Assembly: GCF_001426525.1 (NCBI RefSeq)
Contig: NZ_LMEW01000003.1
Location: forward strand, 124,001-188,000
Source: Massilia sp. Root133
GTDB lineage: Bacteria; Pseudomonadota; Gammaproteobacteria; Burkholderiales; Burkholderiaceae_D
Reading direction: 5' to 3'
DNA length: 64,000 bases
Part shown: positions 14,982 to 26,609 of the stretch, piece after piece
Position numbering within the stretch: position 1 is the first letter of the stretch
Layout: every line of letters begins with the position of its first letter
Position numbers and translations under genes: made by a program
Notes under the pieces: model-generated
Database searches by the model: none
The model's input: only the letters and a program-made list of their open reading frames with translations
Told to the model about the DNA's origin: nothing

Positions 14982-17900
14982 ATGCTGTCCGTGTTCACGC
15001 TTCCTTCCGACCCGTCGCTGCTCAGCTACGGGCTGTACACGCCGAAGCTCGTCGCGTTGTCCATCCTCGTCGCCATCTTCGCATCCTGGATGGGCCTGCA
15101 AATCGCCGGCCAGGCCGCCGCCAACCGCGCCCAGCGCTGGATCATCCTCGGCACGGGCAGCCTTGCGCTCGGCGCCGGCGTGTGGGCCATGCACTTCATC
15201 GGCATGCTCGCGTTCGACCTGTGCACGGAGGTCGACTACGATCCGTCCGCCACCATCCTCTCCAGCCTGCCGAGCATCGGCGCCTCGTTCGTGGCGCTGA
15301 CCCTGATCGCGCGCGAGCGCCTGGGCGGCTGGGGCCTGCTGGCCGGCGGCGTGATCGTCGGCGCGGGCATCGGCGTGATGCACTACGCGGGCATGACCGG
15401 CATGCAGATGGGCCTGGAACTGCGCTACGACCCGTTCATGTTCGGCCTGTCGATCGTCGTCGCCGTCGTGCTGGCGACGCTGGCGCTGTGGGTGCGCTTC
15501 GGCCTGTCCAGCCTGTCGCACCGGCTGAGCGAACAGCGCCGCCTGCTCCTGGCCGCCATCGTGATGGGCTGTGCCATCGCCGGCATGCATTACACGGGCA
15601 TGGCCGCGGCGCGCTTCGTCGGCCACACGGTGACGCCGGCGACCCACAAGACCAGCACCTTCCTCGCACTGGCGATCACGCTGATCACCGTCGCGTTCAC
15701 CGTCTTCGTGCTGGCCGCCAACGGCCTGCTGCGCTACCGCCAGATGTTTCGCGAACTGTCGCGCAGCGAGGCGTGGATGCGGGCACTGCTCACCACCACC
15801 GTCGACGGCGTGATCACGGTCGACCGCCAGGGCACCATCCGCGAGTTCAATGCCTCGGCCGAGCGCATCTTCGGCTGGCGCCGCGACGAGATCGTCGGCC
15901 ACAACATCCGCCTCGTGATCGGCAACGAAACCGCGTCCGAGGAAGTCGGCCTGCTGCACTCGCTGCGCATGGGCCAGATCAGCCCCAGCGCGCGCGGCGC
16001 CGAGGTGACGGGCCGCCGCAAGGACGGCAGCATCGTGCCGATCCGGCGCGCCCTCGGCCATGCGCGCCTGGACGGGCAGGACCTGTTCGTCTGCTTCATC
16101 ACCGACATCACCGACCGGCGCAAGATGGAGCAGGCGCTGCGCGCCAGCGAGCAGCAGTTCCGTTCGCTGATCGGCAATATTCCCGGGATCTCGTACCGCA
16201 GCAGCCTGATCGAAGGCGAGGCGCCGATGCTGTTCATCAGCGACGCCGTCGAGCGCATCACCGGCTATCCGGGCCGCGACTTCCTGGGCGCCACGCCGCG
16301 CCGCACGTTCGCGCCGCTGATCCATGCGGCCGACCGCGTGCGCGTGTCGGAAACGATCGCCACCGCGCTGCGCGAGGACCGGCCGTACCTCGTCGAATAC
16401 CGTTTATTGCATGCGGACGGCAGCACCCGCTGGATGTGGGAAAACGGCACCGGCGTGCGCAACGAGGCGGGCGAGCTGTGCTGGCTGGACGGCGTCATCC
16501 TCGACATCACGGAGCGGCGCGAGATGGAAGACGCGCTGCGCGTGGCGAAGGAAAACGCCGAACAGGCGGCCGCGGCGCGCGCGAGCTTCGTCGCCAACAT
16601 GAGTCACGAGATCCGCACGCCGATGAATGCCATCCTCGGCTTCACCGACGTGCTGCTGGACGGCGAGCTGAACGTCGACCAGCGCCGCCACCTGGACACG
16701 ATCCGCAGCTCGGGCCGCGCCCTGCTGCGCCTCCTCAACGAGATCCTCGACACCGCCAAGCTGGAAAAAGGCGCGGTGGAGCTGGAACATAACGACTACA
16801 ACCTGCTGTCGCTGATCGACGAGCTGTCGTCGACGCTGGCCGCGAACGCGCGCGCCAAGGGCCTGCACGTCGACATCCATTACGATCCGGCGCTGCCGAC
16901 CTGCCTGCGCGGCGACGAGCTGCGCGTGCGCCAGGTGCTCACCAACCTGCTCGACAACGCGATCAAGTTCACGGAACAGGGCAGCGTCACCCTGCGCGCC
17001 GACCTGAAGGACGAACACCTGCACTTCACGGTCAGCGACACCGGCATCGGCATCGCGCCAGAGCGCCTGGCCGCCATCTTCGAACCGTTCACCCAGGCCG
17101 ACGCGTCGATGACGCGGCGCTTCGGCGGCACGGGCCTCGGCACGACGATCTGCAAGCAGCTCGTCGAGCTGATGGGCGGCCGCATCTGGGCCGAGAGCGA
17201 ACCGGGCCGGGGCACGACCTTCCATGTCGTGCTGCCGCTCGCACTGGCGCGCTTCGCCCCGCAGCAGCCGCGGGTGCGCACGGCCGCCGCGCTGCCGCCG
17301 CTGCGCGTGCTGGTGGCGGACGACGTGCCGCAGAACCAGGAACTGCTGCAGCTGCTGCTGGCGCGCCGCGGCCACACGATGACGGCCGTCGGCGACGGCG
17401 CCGCCGTCGTCGAGATCGCGGCCCGCGAGCGCTTCGACGTCATCCTGATGGATTTCCAGATGCCGACGCTGGACGGTCTCACTGCCACGCGCATGATCCG
17501 CGAACAGGAAGCCGCCACCGGCCGGGCGCGCGTGCCGGTCATCGCCATGACCGCCAGCGTGCTGGCCGAGCACCGCCGCGCCAGCGCCGAGGCGGGCATG
17601 GATGGCTTCGCGAGCAAGCCGGTCGACTGGTTCGCGCTGTCGCACGAGATCGCGCGCGTGCTGGGCCTTGGCCCCGGCCACCACGCGGACGACCTGCCGG
17701 CGCAGGAACGCCAGACCCTCAATCGTCACGCCGGCCTGCGCCGCTGGAGCGACAAGGAAGACGCGTGGCTGGAAGCCCTCGCCCACTTCGCCGCCCAGCA
17801 CGACGGCCTCGGCGCCACGCTCGCGGCCCACGCCACGGCGGCCGACTACCGCGCGCTGCGCATGCACGCGCACAAGGTGCGCGGCATCGCCGCCAACCTC

Positions 17901-18338
17901 GGCCTGGAACTGCTGGCCGATGCGCTCGCCAAGCTGGAAGGCCTCGTCGACGGCGACAGCGGCAAGCTGTATCCGGCCGCCGAGTCCACGCTGGAAGCGT
18001 CGCTGGAGGACCTGCGCGGCCTGCTCGACACCGCGCTGGACGCGATCCGCGCCGCCCTGCCGAAGCCGGCCGCCGCCAAGCCGCAGGCGGCCCGCCCCGT
18101 GGCCGACCTGGACCGCGCGCGCCGCGCCGGCAACGTGCTGCGCGATGCGCTCAAGCGCGGCGGCCTGGACGACGCCGCGCTGGCGGGCCTCGCCGCCGCC
18201 ACGAGCGGCCATCCGCTCGCCTCCCGCGTCGCGCAAGTCCACGCCGCCATTTCCGATTTCGACTTCGACCTCGCCCTGCAACAACTTGACACCGTGCTGG
18301 CCGCCATCGACGAGCCGACACAGGAGACCATCGAATGA
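14982..18338 (+). CDS. MHYT-PAS-PAS hybrid histidine kinase with REC and Hpt domains
   Basis: 1118 residues from ATG 14982; an upstream in-frame ATG (14880) would add 34 residues that do not resemble the family, and neither start has a strong ribosome-binding site. The N-terminus is an MHYT membrane sensor: seven helices with MHFIGM, MHYAGM and MHYTGM, thought to bind a metal and sense a diatomic gas. Two PAS domains follow (about 255-500), then HisKA with phospho-acceptor H542 (MSHEIRTP), a HATPase (DTGIGI, GGTGLG), a receiver with D824 (ILMDFQMP) and an Hpt domain with H964 (HAHKVRG). All phosphorelay residues are present. Its stop overlaps the start of the HD-GYP regulator by 4 bp. Confidence 0.92.
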   Translation: MLSVFTLPSDPSLLSYGLYTPKLVALSILVAIFASWMGLQIAGQAAANRAQRWIILGTGSLALGAGVWAMHFIGMLAFDLCTEVDYDPSATILSSLPSIGASFVALTLIARERLGGWGLLAGGVIVGAGIGVMHYAGMTGMQMGLELRYDPFMFGLSIVVAVVLATLALWVRFGLSSLSHRLSEQRRLLLAAIVMGCAIAGMHYTGMAAARFVGHTVTPATHKTSTFLALAITLITVAFTVFVLAANGLLRYRQMFRELSRSEAWMRALLTTTVDGVITVDRQGTIREFNASAERIFGWRRDEIVGHNIRLVIGNETASEEVGLLHSLRMGQISPSARGAEVTGRRKDGSIVPIRRALGHARLDGQDLFVCFITDITDRRKMEQALRASEQQFRSLIGNIPGISYRSSLIEGEAPMLFISDAVERITGYPGRDFLGATPRRTFAPLIHAADRVRVSETIATALREDRPYLVEYRLLHADGSTRWMWENGTGVRNEAGELCWLDGVILDITERREMEDALRVAKENAEQAAAARASFVANMSHEIRTPMNAILGFTDVLLDGELNVDQRRHLDTIRSSGRALLRLLNEILDTAKLEKGAVELEHNDYNLLSLIDELSSTLAANARAKGLHVDIHYDPALPTCLRGDELRVRQVLTNLLDNAIKFTEQGSVTLRADLKDEHLHFTVSDTGIGIAPERLAAIFEPFTQADASMTRRFGGTGLGTTICKQLVELMGGRIWAESEPGRGTTFHVVLPLALARFAPQQPRVRTAAALPPLRVLVADDVPQNQELLQLLLARRGHTMTAVGDGAAVVEIAARERFDVILMDFQMPTLDGLTATRMIREQEAATGRARVPVIAMTASVLAEHRRASAEAGMDGFASKPVDWFALSHEIARVLGLGPGHHADDLPAQERQTLNRHAGLRRWSDKEDAWLEALAHFAAQHDGLGATLAAHATAADYRALRMHAHKVRGIAANLGLELLADALAKLEGLVDGDSGKLYPAAESTLEASLEDLRGLLDTALDAIRAALPKPAAAKPQAARPVADLDRARRAGNVLRDALKRGGLDDAALAGLAAATSGHPLASRVAQVHAAISDFDFDLALQQLDTVLAAIDEPTQETIE

Positions 18339-19363
18339 CCACCGTCAACCAACCGCTGATCCTCGCGGTCGACGACGAGGCCAGCAACCTCCAGCTGCTG
18401 CGCCAGATCCTGCAAGACCACTTCCGCCTGCGCTTCGCCAAGGACGGCCCGCGCGCGCTCGAACTGGCGCGCGAAGAGACGCCCGACCTGATCCTGCTCG
18501 ACGTGATGATGCCCGGCATGAGCGGCTACGAAGTGTGCGCCGCCCTCAAGGCCGATCCGGCGCTGGCCGCCGTCCCCGTCATCTTCGTCACCGCACTGAA
18601 CGACACGAGCGACGAGGTGGAAGGCTTCGAGGCCGGCGCCGTCGACTACATCACCAAGCCCGTCAGCCCGCCGATCGTGCGCGCACGCGTGCGCACCCAC
18701 CTGTCGCTCGTGCGCATGGAAGAACTGCGCGCGTCGCGCCTGGAGATCGTCCAGCGCCTCGGCCTGGCCGCCGAATACAAGGACAACGAGACGGGCCTGC
18801 ACGTCATCCGCATGAGCCATTTCGCGCGCATCCTGGGCCTCGCGGCCGGCATGACGGAAGCGGAAGTGGACGACCTGCTGCACGCCGCGCCCATGCACGA
18901 CGTCGGCAAGATCGGCATTCCCGACCGCGTGCTGCTGAAACCCGGACCGCTCGATCCGGACGAATGGAAGATCATGCAGAGCCACGCGCAGATCGGCGCC
19001 GAGATCATCGGCCACCACGACCATGGCGTGCTGGCTCTGGCGCGCAACATCGCCCTCACGCACCACGAGAAATGGGACGGCAGCGGTTATCCGAACGGAC
19101 TGGCCGGCAAGGACATTCCGCTCGAAGGCCGCATCTGCGCCATCGCCGACGTGTTCGACGCGTTGACGTCGATCCGGCCGTACAAGAAGGCGTGGACGGA
19201 ACAGGAGGCGCTCGACTTCCTCGTCAAGCAGAAGGGCAAGCACTTCGACCCGGAGCTGGTCGACCTGTTCCTCGCGCAGATGCCGGCCATCCGCGCGATC
19301 CGCGAGCGGTGGGCGGAGCAGGAAGTGGAACCCGCGGCAGCGCCGATGCAGGCGGCGGCGTAA
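18335..19363 (+). CDS. response regulator with HD-GYP c-di-GMP phosphodiesterase domain
   Basis: 342 residues. Receiver domain at residues 8-125 with acidic pocket DDE and phospho-acceptor D56 (LILLDVMMPGM). An HD-GYP domain fills residues 150-325 with H188-D189 (MHDVGKIGIPD) and HHEKWDGSGYP (G251-Y252-P253). The catalytic set is intact, so it should hydrolyse c-di-GMP. Translationally coupled (ATGA) to the MHYT hybrid kinase, which is the likely phosphodonor through its Hpt domain. It abuts the convergent glycosyltransferase gene with no spacer and no visible terminator between them. Confidence 0.93.
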   Translation: MTTVNQPLILAVDDEASNLQLLRQILQDHFRLRFAKDGPRALELAREETPDLILLDVMMPGMSGYEVCAALKADPALAAVPVIFVTALNDTSDEVEGFEAGAVDYITKPVSPPIVRARVRTHLSLVRMEELRASRLEIVQRLGLAAEYKDNETGLHVIRMSHFARILGLAAGMTEAEVDDLLHAAPMHDVGKIGIPDRVLLKPGPLDPDEWKIMQSHAQIGAEIIGHHDHGVLALARNIALTHHEKWDGSGYPNGLAGKDIPLEGRICAIADVFDALTSIRPYKKAWTEQEALDFLVKQKGKHFDPELVDLFLAQMPAIRAIRERWAEQEVEPAAAPMQAAA

Positions 19364-20527
19364 TCAGCCGAGGCGTGGCGCGGCCGCGAGCCGCACTTCC
19401 GCCCGGCGCGCCACCAGTTCCTGGTACAGGCGCGCATAGTTGTCGGCCATCTGCGCCGACGTGAACAGCTGCCAGTAGCGCGCCTCCGCGCGCTGGCCCA
19501 TCTCCTGCGCCATCTGCGGATCGTGCCACAGCCGCGTCATCGCGGCGCGCAGCGCCTCGTGGTCGGACGGCGGCACGACCAGGCCGGTCTCGCCGTGCAC
19601 GTTGATGTACGTGGTGCCCGTGCCGATCTCGCTGGAGATCATCGGCTTGCCGTACATCGCGCCTTCCAGCAGCGAGATGCCGAAGGCTTCCGAGCGCAGG
19701 TGCGACGGGAAGGCGACGGCGTAGCAGAGCTTGAGCAGCGCCGCCTTGTCGAGGTCGTCCACGGCGCCGACGAACTGCACGCGCTTCAGGCCCAGGCGCT
19801 CGGCGTGCGCCTTCAGTTCCGCCTCGATCGGCCCCGCACCGACGATCACGACGGGGTAGTCCGTGCCGGCCACGGCGTCGAGCAGGATGTGCAGCCCCTT
19901 GTAGTAGCGCAGCACGCCCACGAACAGGAAGAATTTCGGGCCCACCCGCGCGCGCCAGTGGTCCAGGCGGGCCTGGTCCGGTTCCGGGTAGCCGGATTTG
20001 TCGAGGCCGAACGTGATCACGCGCGTCTTGTCGCGGTAGCGGTCGAGCACGGCCGACGACGCCAGGTAGTTGGGCGACGTCGCGACGATCGTGTCGACGC
20101 TTTCCAGGAACCGGTGCTTCAGGGGCTGGTACAGCTTCAGCAGCGCTTTCTGGCGCACGATGTCGGAGTGATACGTGACGACGGTCGGCTTGTCGATGCG
20201 GGCGATGAAGTGCGCCAGGTCCATGAACGGCCACGGGAAGTGGTAGTGCACGACGTCGGCTTCCGCCGCCATGCGCGCCAGCTTGCCGATCGCCTGCACC
20301 GACACCGCGTTCGACGCCACCTCGAAGTTCAGCGGCACGCGGTGCACCGTATGGCCTTCGTAGTCGAACGGTTCCAGGCGCCGGTCGCGCGACAGCGACA
20401 ACACCTGGTTCGTGATGCCCAAACGCCCTGTTCCCACGCACATCTGACGGATGACCTGTTCGACACCGCCGACCGAATCGGGGAAATAGGTCTTGTAGAA
20501 GTGCAGGACACGCATGGGCTGGGACAT
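19364..20527 (-). CDS. glycosyltransferase family 4
   Basis: 387 residues, GT-B fold. The N-terminal acceptor domain starts MRVLHFYKTYFPDSVGGVEQ with the usual glycine-rich loop. The C-terminal Glycos_transf_1 domain has FFLFVGVLRYYKGLHILLDA and LPSHLRSEAFGISLLEGAMY-type features, including the E-x7-E pair in SEAFGISLLEG that binds the nucleotide sugar. Probably transfers a 6-deoxyhexose or mannose onto a lipid-linked glycan. Last gene of the gmd-rmd-GT-GT cluster, 13 bp behind its neighbour. Confidence 0.88.
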   Translation of the reverse strand: MSQPMRVLHFYKTYFPDSVGGVEQVIRQMCVGTGRLGITNQVLSLSRDRRLEPFDYEGHTVHRVPLNFEVASNAVSVQAIGKLARMAAEADVVHYHFPWPFMDLAHFIARIDKPTVVTYHSDIVRQKALLKLYQPLKHRFLESVDTIVATSPNYLASSAVLDRYRDKTRVITFGLDKSGYPEPDQARLDHWRARVGPKFFLFVGVLRYYKGLHILLDAVAGTDYPVVIVGAGPIEAELKAHAERLGLKRVQFVGAVDDLDKAALLKLCYAVAFPSHLRSEAFGISLLEGAMYGKPMISSEIGTGTTYINVHGETGLVVPPSDHEALRAAMTRLWHDPQMAQEMGQRAEARYWQLFTSAQMADNYARLYQELVARRAEVRLAAAPRLG

Positions 20528-20540
20528 GGAGGCAGTCTGG

Positions 20541-21806
20541 TCAGAGTAAAGAGCGGTAGACGGCGGCGGTCTGGCGCGCCGTCGCGTTCCAGGTCAGCTG
20601 GGCGGCGCGCGCGCGCCCGGCCGCGATGCAGCGCACCCGCACGGCGGGTTCGCGCGCCAGCGTGAGCATGGCGTCGGCGATCGCGCCGGTGTCGAGCGGA
20701 TCGACCTCCAGTGCCGCGCCGGCCGTCACTTCCGGCAGCGACGTCGTGTTCGACGCGACGACCGGCACGCCGGACGCGAACGCCTCGACGACCGGGATGC
20801 CGAAGCCTTCGTACAACGACGCGAACACGAACACGCCCGCGCCCGCGTAGACGTGGCGCAGTTCGGTGTTGTCGGTGAGGCGGTTCAGCCAGACGACGTT
20901 CGCGCCGTCCTGCACAGCGGCGGCGATGCGGCGCAGCAGTTCTTCCGAACGCGCACCGGCACTGCCGACGATGACGAGCTGGCGCTCCGCGCGCACGGCG
21001 GGCGGCAGCGACAGGTAGGCGTCCAGCAGGCGCTCGACGTTCTTGCGCGGCTGCAGCGTGCCCACGAACAGGAAATATCCCGGACGCAGTCCGTTGGCCT
21101 GCAGGGTCGTCGCCACGGCATGCGCCGGCGGGGGCGCCAGCCATTCTTCATCCACGCCGCACGGCACGACGGTGATGCGGCGCTCGTCGATGCCGAAGCA
21201 GTCGACCAGTTCGTCGATGGCGAAGTGCGACAGCGCGATCACGTGGTCGGCCTTTTGCGCGGCCTTGCGCTGCAGCCAGTTCTTCAGGCCACGCATGCGC
21301 GGGTTGCACCACTCGGGATGTTTCACGGGCAGCGCATCGTGCAGGCTGGCGACCACGGGGCAATCCATGCGCACGACGCGGTAGTCCGTCACGTGGAACA
21401 CGTCGACGGGCATGTGCACGCGGTGCGCGTCCGGGGTCATGAGGTCGACGAAGGACGCGCGTTCGAACGTATGGGGCAACGCTTCGCCCTTCGTCACGGG
21501 CCCGGCGCTGCGCAGGCGCGGCCAGGAATACGGCCGCATCGCGCAGCCGGCGTGCGGCAGGTGGCGCAGCAATGCCTGCGTATAGACGCCGATGCCGTCC
21601 AGGTGTCCGCCCGTGAACGCGGGTTCGATCATGGTCGTGCCGATGCCGATGCGCAGGTCCGGCTGCACGAGCGCATCGTTGGCGGCCTCGGCGGAACCAG
21701 GGAGCGCGCGCAGGCGGTCCTGGAGGGCGGGCGCGCCGTCCGGTCGTCGTTTAGGGAGGCCCAGTTCGATCATGGTGGTGTCCAGGCCGGTCGGGACCCT
21801 GTTCAT
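20541..21806 (-). CDS. glycosyltransferase family 4 (mannosyl/rhamnosyl type)
   Basis: 421 residues from ATG 21804-21806, which overlaps the rmd stop codon (ATGA). The frame stays open much further upstream, but that part is antisense to rmd codons and is not protein-like. The N-terminus contains GIGVYTQALLRHLP, and the C-terminal domain has GYFLFVGTLQPRKNVERLLD and FASLYEGFGIPVVEAFASG with the donor-binding E-x7-E. This resembles WbpY/MtfB-type mannosyl or D-rhamnosyl transferases, fitting the GDP-D-rhamnose genes beside it. Confidence 0.87.
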   Translation of the reverse strand: MNRVPTGLDTTMIELGLPKRRPDGAPALQDRLRALPGSAEAANDALVQPDLRIGIGTTMIEPAFTGGHLDGIGVYTQALLRHLPHAGCAMRPYSWPRLRSAGPVTKGEALPHTFERASFVDLMTPDAHRVHMPVDVFHVTDYRVVRMDCPVVASLHDALPVKHPEWCNPRMRGLKNWLQRKAAQKADHVIALSHFAIDELVDCFGIDERRITVVPCGVDEEWLAPPPAHAVATTLQANGLRPGYFLFVGTLQPRKNVERLLDAYLSLPPAVRAERQLVIVGSAGARSEELLRRIAAAVQDGANVVWLNRLTDNTELRHVYAGAGVFVFASLYEGFGIPVVEAFASGVPVVASNTTSLPEVTAGAALEVDPLDTGAIADAMLTLAREPAVRVRCIAAGRARAAQLTWNATARQTAAVYRSLL

Positions 21807-22744
21807 GCCTGGTACATCCAGCGCAGCGTGTCGACCAGCGGCGTGGGCTCGATCGTACCGATCGTGCCCGCCAGCTTGGCGTTGCTGCCGGACAGCGTGA
21901 GCACCTCGTTGGCGCGCACGAAGGCGGGGTTGACGTGCACTTCGATGCGGTAGCCGGCGATGTCGCTCATCATGTCGATCAGGCTCTCCAGCGAGTGCGA
22001 GCGGCCGGAGCAGACGTTGAAGACTTCGCCGGCGGGCGCCGCCGCGAGCAGGCGCCGGTAGCTCTTCGCCACCGTGCGCACGTCGGAAAAATCGCGCGCG
22101 ATCGCCAGGTTGCCCAGCTCGATGCGGCGCGCGCCCTTGCGGAAGTGCGACACGATCTTGGGCAGCAGGAAGTTCTCGTTCTGGCCGACGCCCGTGTAGT
22201 TGAACGGCCGCGCGATCACGATCGGCAGCTTGTCCATCCACAGGCGCGCCATGTATTCCATCGCGAGCTTGCTGACGGCGTAGTCGTTCGCCGGCGCGGG
22301 CGGCACGAATTCGTCGATTACGGGCACCGCGGCGTTGCCGTAGATATTGGCGGACGACGCGAGCAGCACCTTGGATGGCTTGTGCGCACCGTGCGCCAGC
22401 GCTTCCAGCAGGTTGCGGGTGCCGACCACGTTGACGCGGTACATTTGCTCGGCGTCGTTGTGGGCCACGAACGCGATGGCGGCCAGGTGGACCACCACGT
22501 CCGGCCGCACCTGTTCGATGACCGCGGCCAGCGCGGCGCGGTCGGTCAGGTCGACGGTGAAGATATCCGGTCCGGTCTCGCTGCCCGGCAACACCGTGCC
22601 GAACACGTGATAGCCCGCGGCGGTGAGCTCGCGCGCCATGTAGTAGCCGGTGAAGCCGCGCAGGCCGGTGATGAGGGCGCGCTTGCCCTCGCCTTCCTTG
22701 GGCTCAACCATCCGGACGAGGTCTTCCGTGACCATGCGGTTCAT
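21803..22744 (-). CDS. rmd: GDP-6-deoxy-D-mannose reductase-like epimerase (Rmd)
   Basis: 313 residues, extended short-chain dehydrogenase fold. The NAD(P) loop ITGLRGFTGYYMAREL gives G-x-x-G-x-x-G; the active site is NDYAVSKLAME (Y-x-x-x-K) with a serine in LLASSANIYG. Rmd reduces the 4-keto intermediate made by Gmd to GDP-D-rhamnose. Position directly behind gmd (1 bp) and ahead of two GT4 genes supports this; GDP-talose-type reductases are the main alternative. The first 20 residues before the Rossmann strand are a short extension. Confidence 0.8.
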   Translation of the reverse strand: MNRMVTEDLVRMVEPKEGEGKRALITGLRGFTGYYMARELTAAGYHVFGTVLPGSETGPDIFTVDLTDRAALAAVIEQVRPDVVVHLAAIAFVAHNDAEQMYRVNVVGTRNLLEALAHGAHKPSKVLLASSANIYGNAAVPVIDEFVPPAPANDYAVSKLAMEYMARLWMDKLPIVIARPFNYTGVGQNENFLLPKIVSHFRKGARRIELGNLAIARDFSDVRTVAKSYRRLLAAAPAGEVFNVCSGRSHSLESLIDMMSDIAGYRIEVHVNPAFVRANEVLTLSGSNAKLAGTIGTIEPTPLVDTLRWMYQA

Positions 22745-22745
22745 G

Positions 22746-24152
<1,407 letters not shown>

Positions 24153-26465
24153 TCAACGCTCCGAGACGGCGTCGACGACGCACAGCGCCGTCATGTTGAC
24201 GATGCGGCGCACGGTCGCCGACGGGGTCAGGATGTGCACCGGACGCGCGCAGCCCAGCAGCACGGGGCCGATGGCGACGCCGCTGCCGGCTGCCGTCTTG
24301 ACCACGTTGTAGGCGATGTTCGCGGCCTCGATATTCGGCATGACGAGCAGGTTGGCGTCGCCCTTCAGCGTCGATTGCGGCATGATCTTCGCGCGCAGCT
24401 TCGCATCCAGGGCCGTGTCGCCGTGCATCTCGCCATCGACTTCCAGGTTCGGCGCCTTTTGCTGGATGAGGCCCAGCGCGGCGCGCATCTTCTTGGCCGA
24501 CGCGCTGTTCGACGTGCCGAAGTTCGAGTGCGACAGCAGCGCCACGCGCGGCGTGATGCCCAGGCGCTCCAGTTCCTCGGACGCCATCAGCGTGATCTCG
24601 GCCAGCTCTTCGGCGGTCGGATTCTCGTTGACGTGCGTGTCGACCATCGCGATCTGGCGTTCCTGCGTGATGATGAAGTTCAGCGCCGCATAGACGTTGC
24701 TGCCGGCACGCTTGCCCAGCACCTGCTCGATGTACTGCAGGTGCACGTCGGTCGTGCCGTAGGTGCCGCAGATCATGCCGTCGGCGTCGCCCTTGTGGAT
24801 CATCATCGCGCCGATCAGCGTGTGACGGCGGCGCATCGCCAGCTTGGCGAGGTCTTCCGTGACGCCCTTGCGCATCACCATCTGGTGGTACGACTGCCAG
24901 TAATCGCGGTAGCGCTCGTCGAAGTCGGGGTTGATGACGTCGAAGTGCTTGCCCTGCTTCAGGCGCAGGCCGAATTTCTCGATGCGCTTTTCCAGCACGG
25001 CCGGACGGCCGACGAGGATCGGACGGGCCAGGTTCTCGTCGACGACGACCTGCACCGCGCGCAGCACGCGCTCTTCCTCGCCCTCGGCGAAGACGATGCG
25101 CTTGCGCTCGGCCGGCGCGCTCTTGGCGATCTGGAACAGCGGCTTCATGAAGCTGCCGCTGCGGTAGACGAATTGCTGCAGGCTCTCGGCGTACGCGGCC
25201 AGGTCGGCGATCGGACGGGTGGCGACGCCGCCGTCCATCGCGGCCTTGGCGACGGCCGGCGCGATGTGCGTCAGCAGGCGCGGGTCGAACGGCATCGGGA
25301 TCAGGTATTCCGGCCCGAACGACAGGTTCGAGATGCCGTAGGCGGACGCCACGATGTCCGACTGTTCGGCGTGGGCCAGGTCGGCGATCGCGTGCACGAC
25401 GGCGATTTCCATCTCGCGCGTGATCGTCGTCGCGCCGCAGTCCAGCGCGCCGCGGAACATGTACGGGAAGCACAGCACGTTGTTGACCTGGTTCGGGTAG
25501 TCCGAACGGCCGGTGGCGATGATGACGTCGTCGCGGACGGCCTTCGCGTCTTCCGGCAGGATTTCCGGGTTCGGGTTGGCGAGCGCCAGGATCAGCGGGT
25601 TCGGCGCCATCTTCGCGACCATCTCCGGCTTGAGCACGCCGCCGGCGGACAGGCCCAGGAAGATGTCGGCGTCGGGGATGATCTCGGCCAGCGTGCGGTG
25701 CGGGGTGTCCTGCGCGAAGCGTTCCTTGTCCGGGTCCATCAGCTCGGTGCGGCCCTTGTAGACGACGCCGGCGAGGTCGGTCACGTAAATATTCTCGATC
25801 GGGAAGCCGAGGTCGACGGCCAGGTCGAGGCAGGCCAGTGCCGCCGCGCCCGCGCCGGACACGACCATCTTGCACTTCTTGAGATCCTTGCCGACGACCT
25901 TCAGGCCGTTCAGGATGGCGGCGCCGACGATGATCGCGGTGCCGTGCTGGTCGTCGTGGAAGACCGGGATCTTCATGCGCTCGCGCAGCTTGCGCTCGAT
26001 GTAGAAGCACTCGGGCGCCTTGATGTCCTCCAGGTTCACGCCGCCGAACGTCGGTTCAAGCGCGGCGATCACCTCGATCAGCTTGTCCGGATCGGTTTCG
26101 TTGATCTCGATGTCGAACACGTCGATGCCGGCGAACTTCTTGAACAGCACGCCCTTGCCTTCCATGACCGGTTTCGAGGCAAGCGGGCCGATGTTGCCAA
26201 GGCCGAGCACGGCGGTACCGTTCGAGATCACCGCGACCAGGTTGCCGCGCGCCGTATATTTATACGCCGTGGAGGGGTCCTTGACGATTTCTTCGCACGG
26301 CGCGGCAACGCCCGGCGAATACGCCAGGGCCAGGTCACGCTGGTTCAAGACGGATTTGGTCGGGGTGACGGCGATCTTGCCGGGAGAGGGAAACTGGTGG
26401 TACTCGAGCGCGGCAGCCCGCAGTTGTTGACGTAGTTCTTCTTTTTTATCGATTGACGAATCCAT
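24153..26465 (-). CDS. maeB: NADP-dependent malic enzyme, MaeB type
   Basis: 770 residues, the hybrid form: an N-terminal malic enzyme (about 1-430) fused to a C-terminal phosphotransacetylase-like regulatory domain (about 435-765). Malic signatures are [50 protein letters not shown] and [10 protein letters not shown]; the NADP loop is [15 protein letters not shown]. The PTA-like part contains [15 protein letters not shown] and [11 protein letters not shown]. It oxidatively decarboxylates malate to pyruvate, supplying NADPH. The C-terminal domain in this family binds acetyl-CoA for allosteric inhibition and has no transacetylase role. Monocistronic with its own terminator. Confidence 0.96.
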   Translation of the reverse strand: MDSSIDKKEELRQQLRAAALEYHQFPSPGKIAVTPTKSVLNQRDLALAYSPGVAAPCEEIVKDPSTAYKYTARGNLVAVISNGTAVLGLGNIGPLASKPVMEGKGVLFKKFAGIDVFDIEINETDPDKLIEVIAALEPTFGGVNLEDIKAPECFYIERKLRERMKIPVFHDDQHGTAIIVGAAILNGLKVVGKDLKKCKMVVSGAGAAALACLDLAVDLGFPIENIYVTDLAGVVYKGRTELMDPDKERFAQDTPHRTLAEIIPDADIFLGLSAGGVLKPEMVAKMAPNPLILALANPNPEILPEDAKAVRDDVIIATGRSDYPNQVNNVLCFPYMFRGALDCGATTITREMEIAVVHAIADLAHAEQSDIVASAYGISNLSFGPEYLIPMPFDPRLLTHIAPAVAKAAMDGGVATRPIADLAAYAESLQQFVYRSGSFMKPLFQIAKSAPAERKRIVFAEGEEERVLRAVQVVVDENLARPILVGRPAVLEKRIEKFGLRLKQGKHFDVINPDFDERYRDYWQSYHQMVMRKGVTEDLAKLAMRRRHTLIGAMMIHKGDADGMICGTYGTTDVHLQYIEQVLGKRAGSNVYAALNFIITQERQIAMVDTHVNENPTAEELAEITLMASEELERLGITPRVALLSHSNFGTSNSASAKKMRAALGLIQQKAPNLEVDGEMHGDTALDAKLRAKIMPQSTLKGDANLLVMPNIEAANIAYNVVKTAAGSGVAIGPVLLGCARPVHILTPSATVRRIVNMTALCVVDAVSER

Positions 26466-26561
26466 GCTTTGCAGCCTTCCTGAACTGACCGGGGGTCTCC
26501 GATTTTAGCAGAGTGTCACCGCGCACCGTCTACGTATTTCTTGGTATCGACAGTAGTGACC

Positions 26562-26589
26562 GGAGGCAGGTAGCATGGCACCTGCCTCC
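26562..26589 (-). terminator. hairpin downstream of the AhpD-like gene
   Basis: Perfect 10-bp stem GGAGGCAGGT/ACCTGCCTCC around an 8-base loop, 20 bases past the stop; no T-tract, so termination is likely but not certain. Confidence 0.5.
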
Positions 26590-26609
26590 GCTTCTCTCCC
26601 GTTTCCGCT

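Noticed and set aside
16404..18284. 626-codon antisense frame in the MHYT kinase gene
   Set aside because: The opposite strand encodes all kinase, receiver and Hpt motifs; this is a shadow.
21807..22241. N-terminal extension of the second glycosyltransferase
   Set aside because: It overlaps rmd in another phase, reads as Arg/Ala-rich noise, and the ATG overlapping the rmd stop gives a normal GT4 length.
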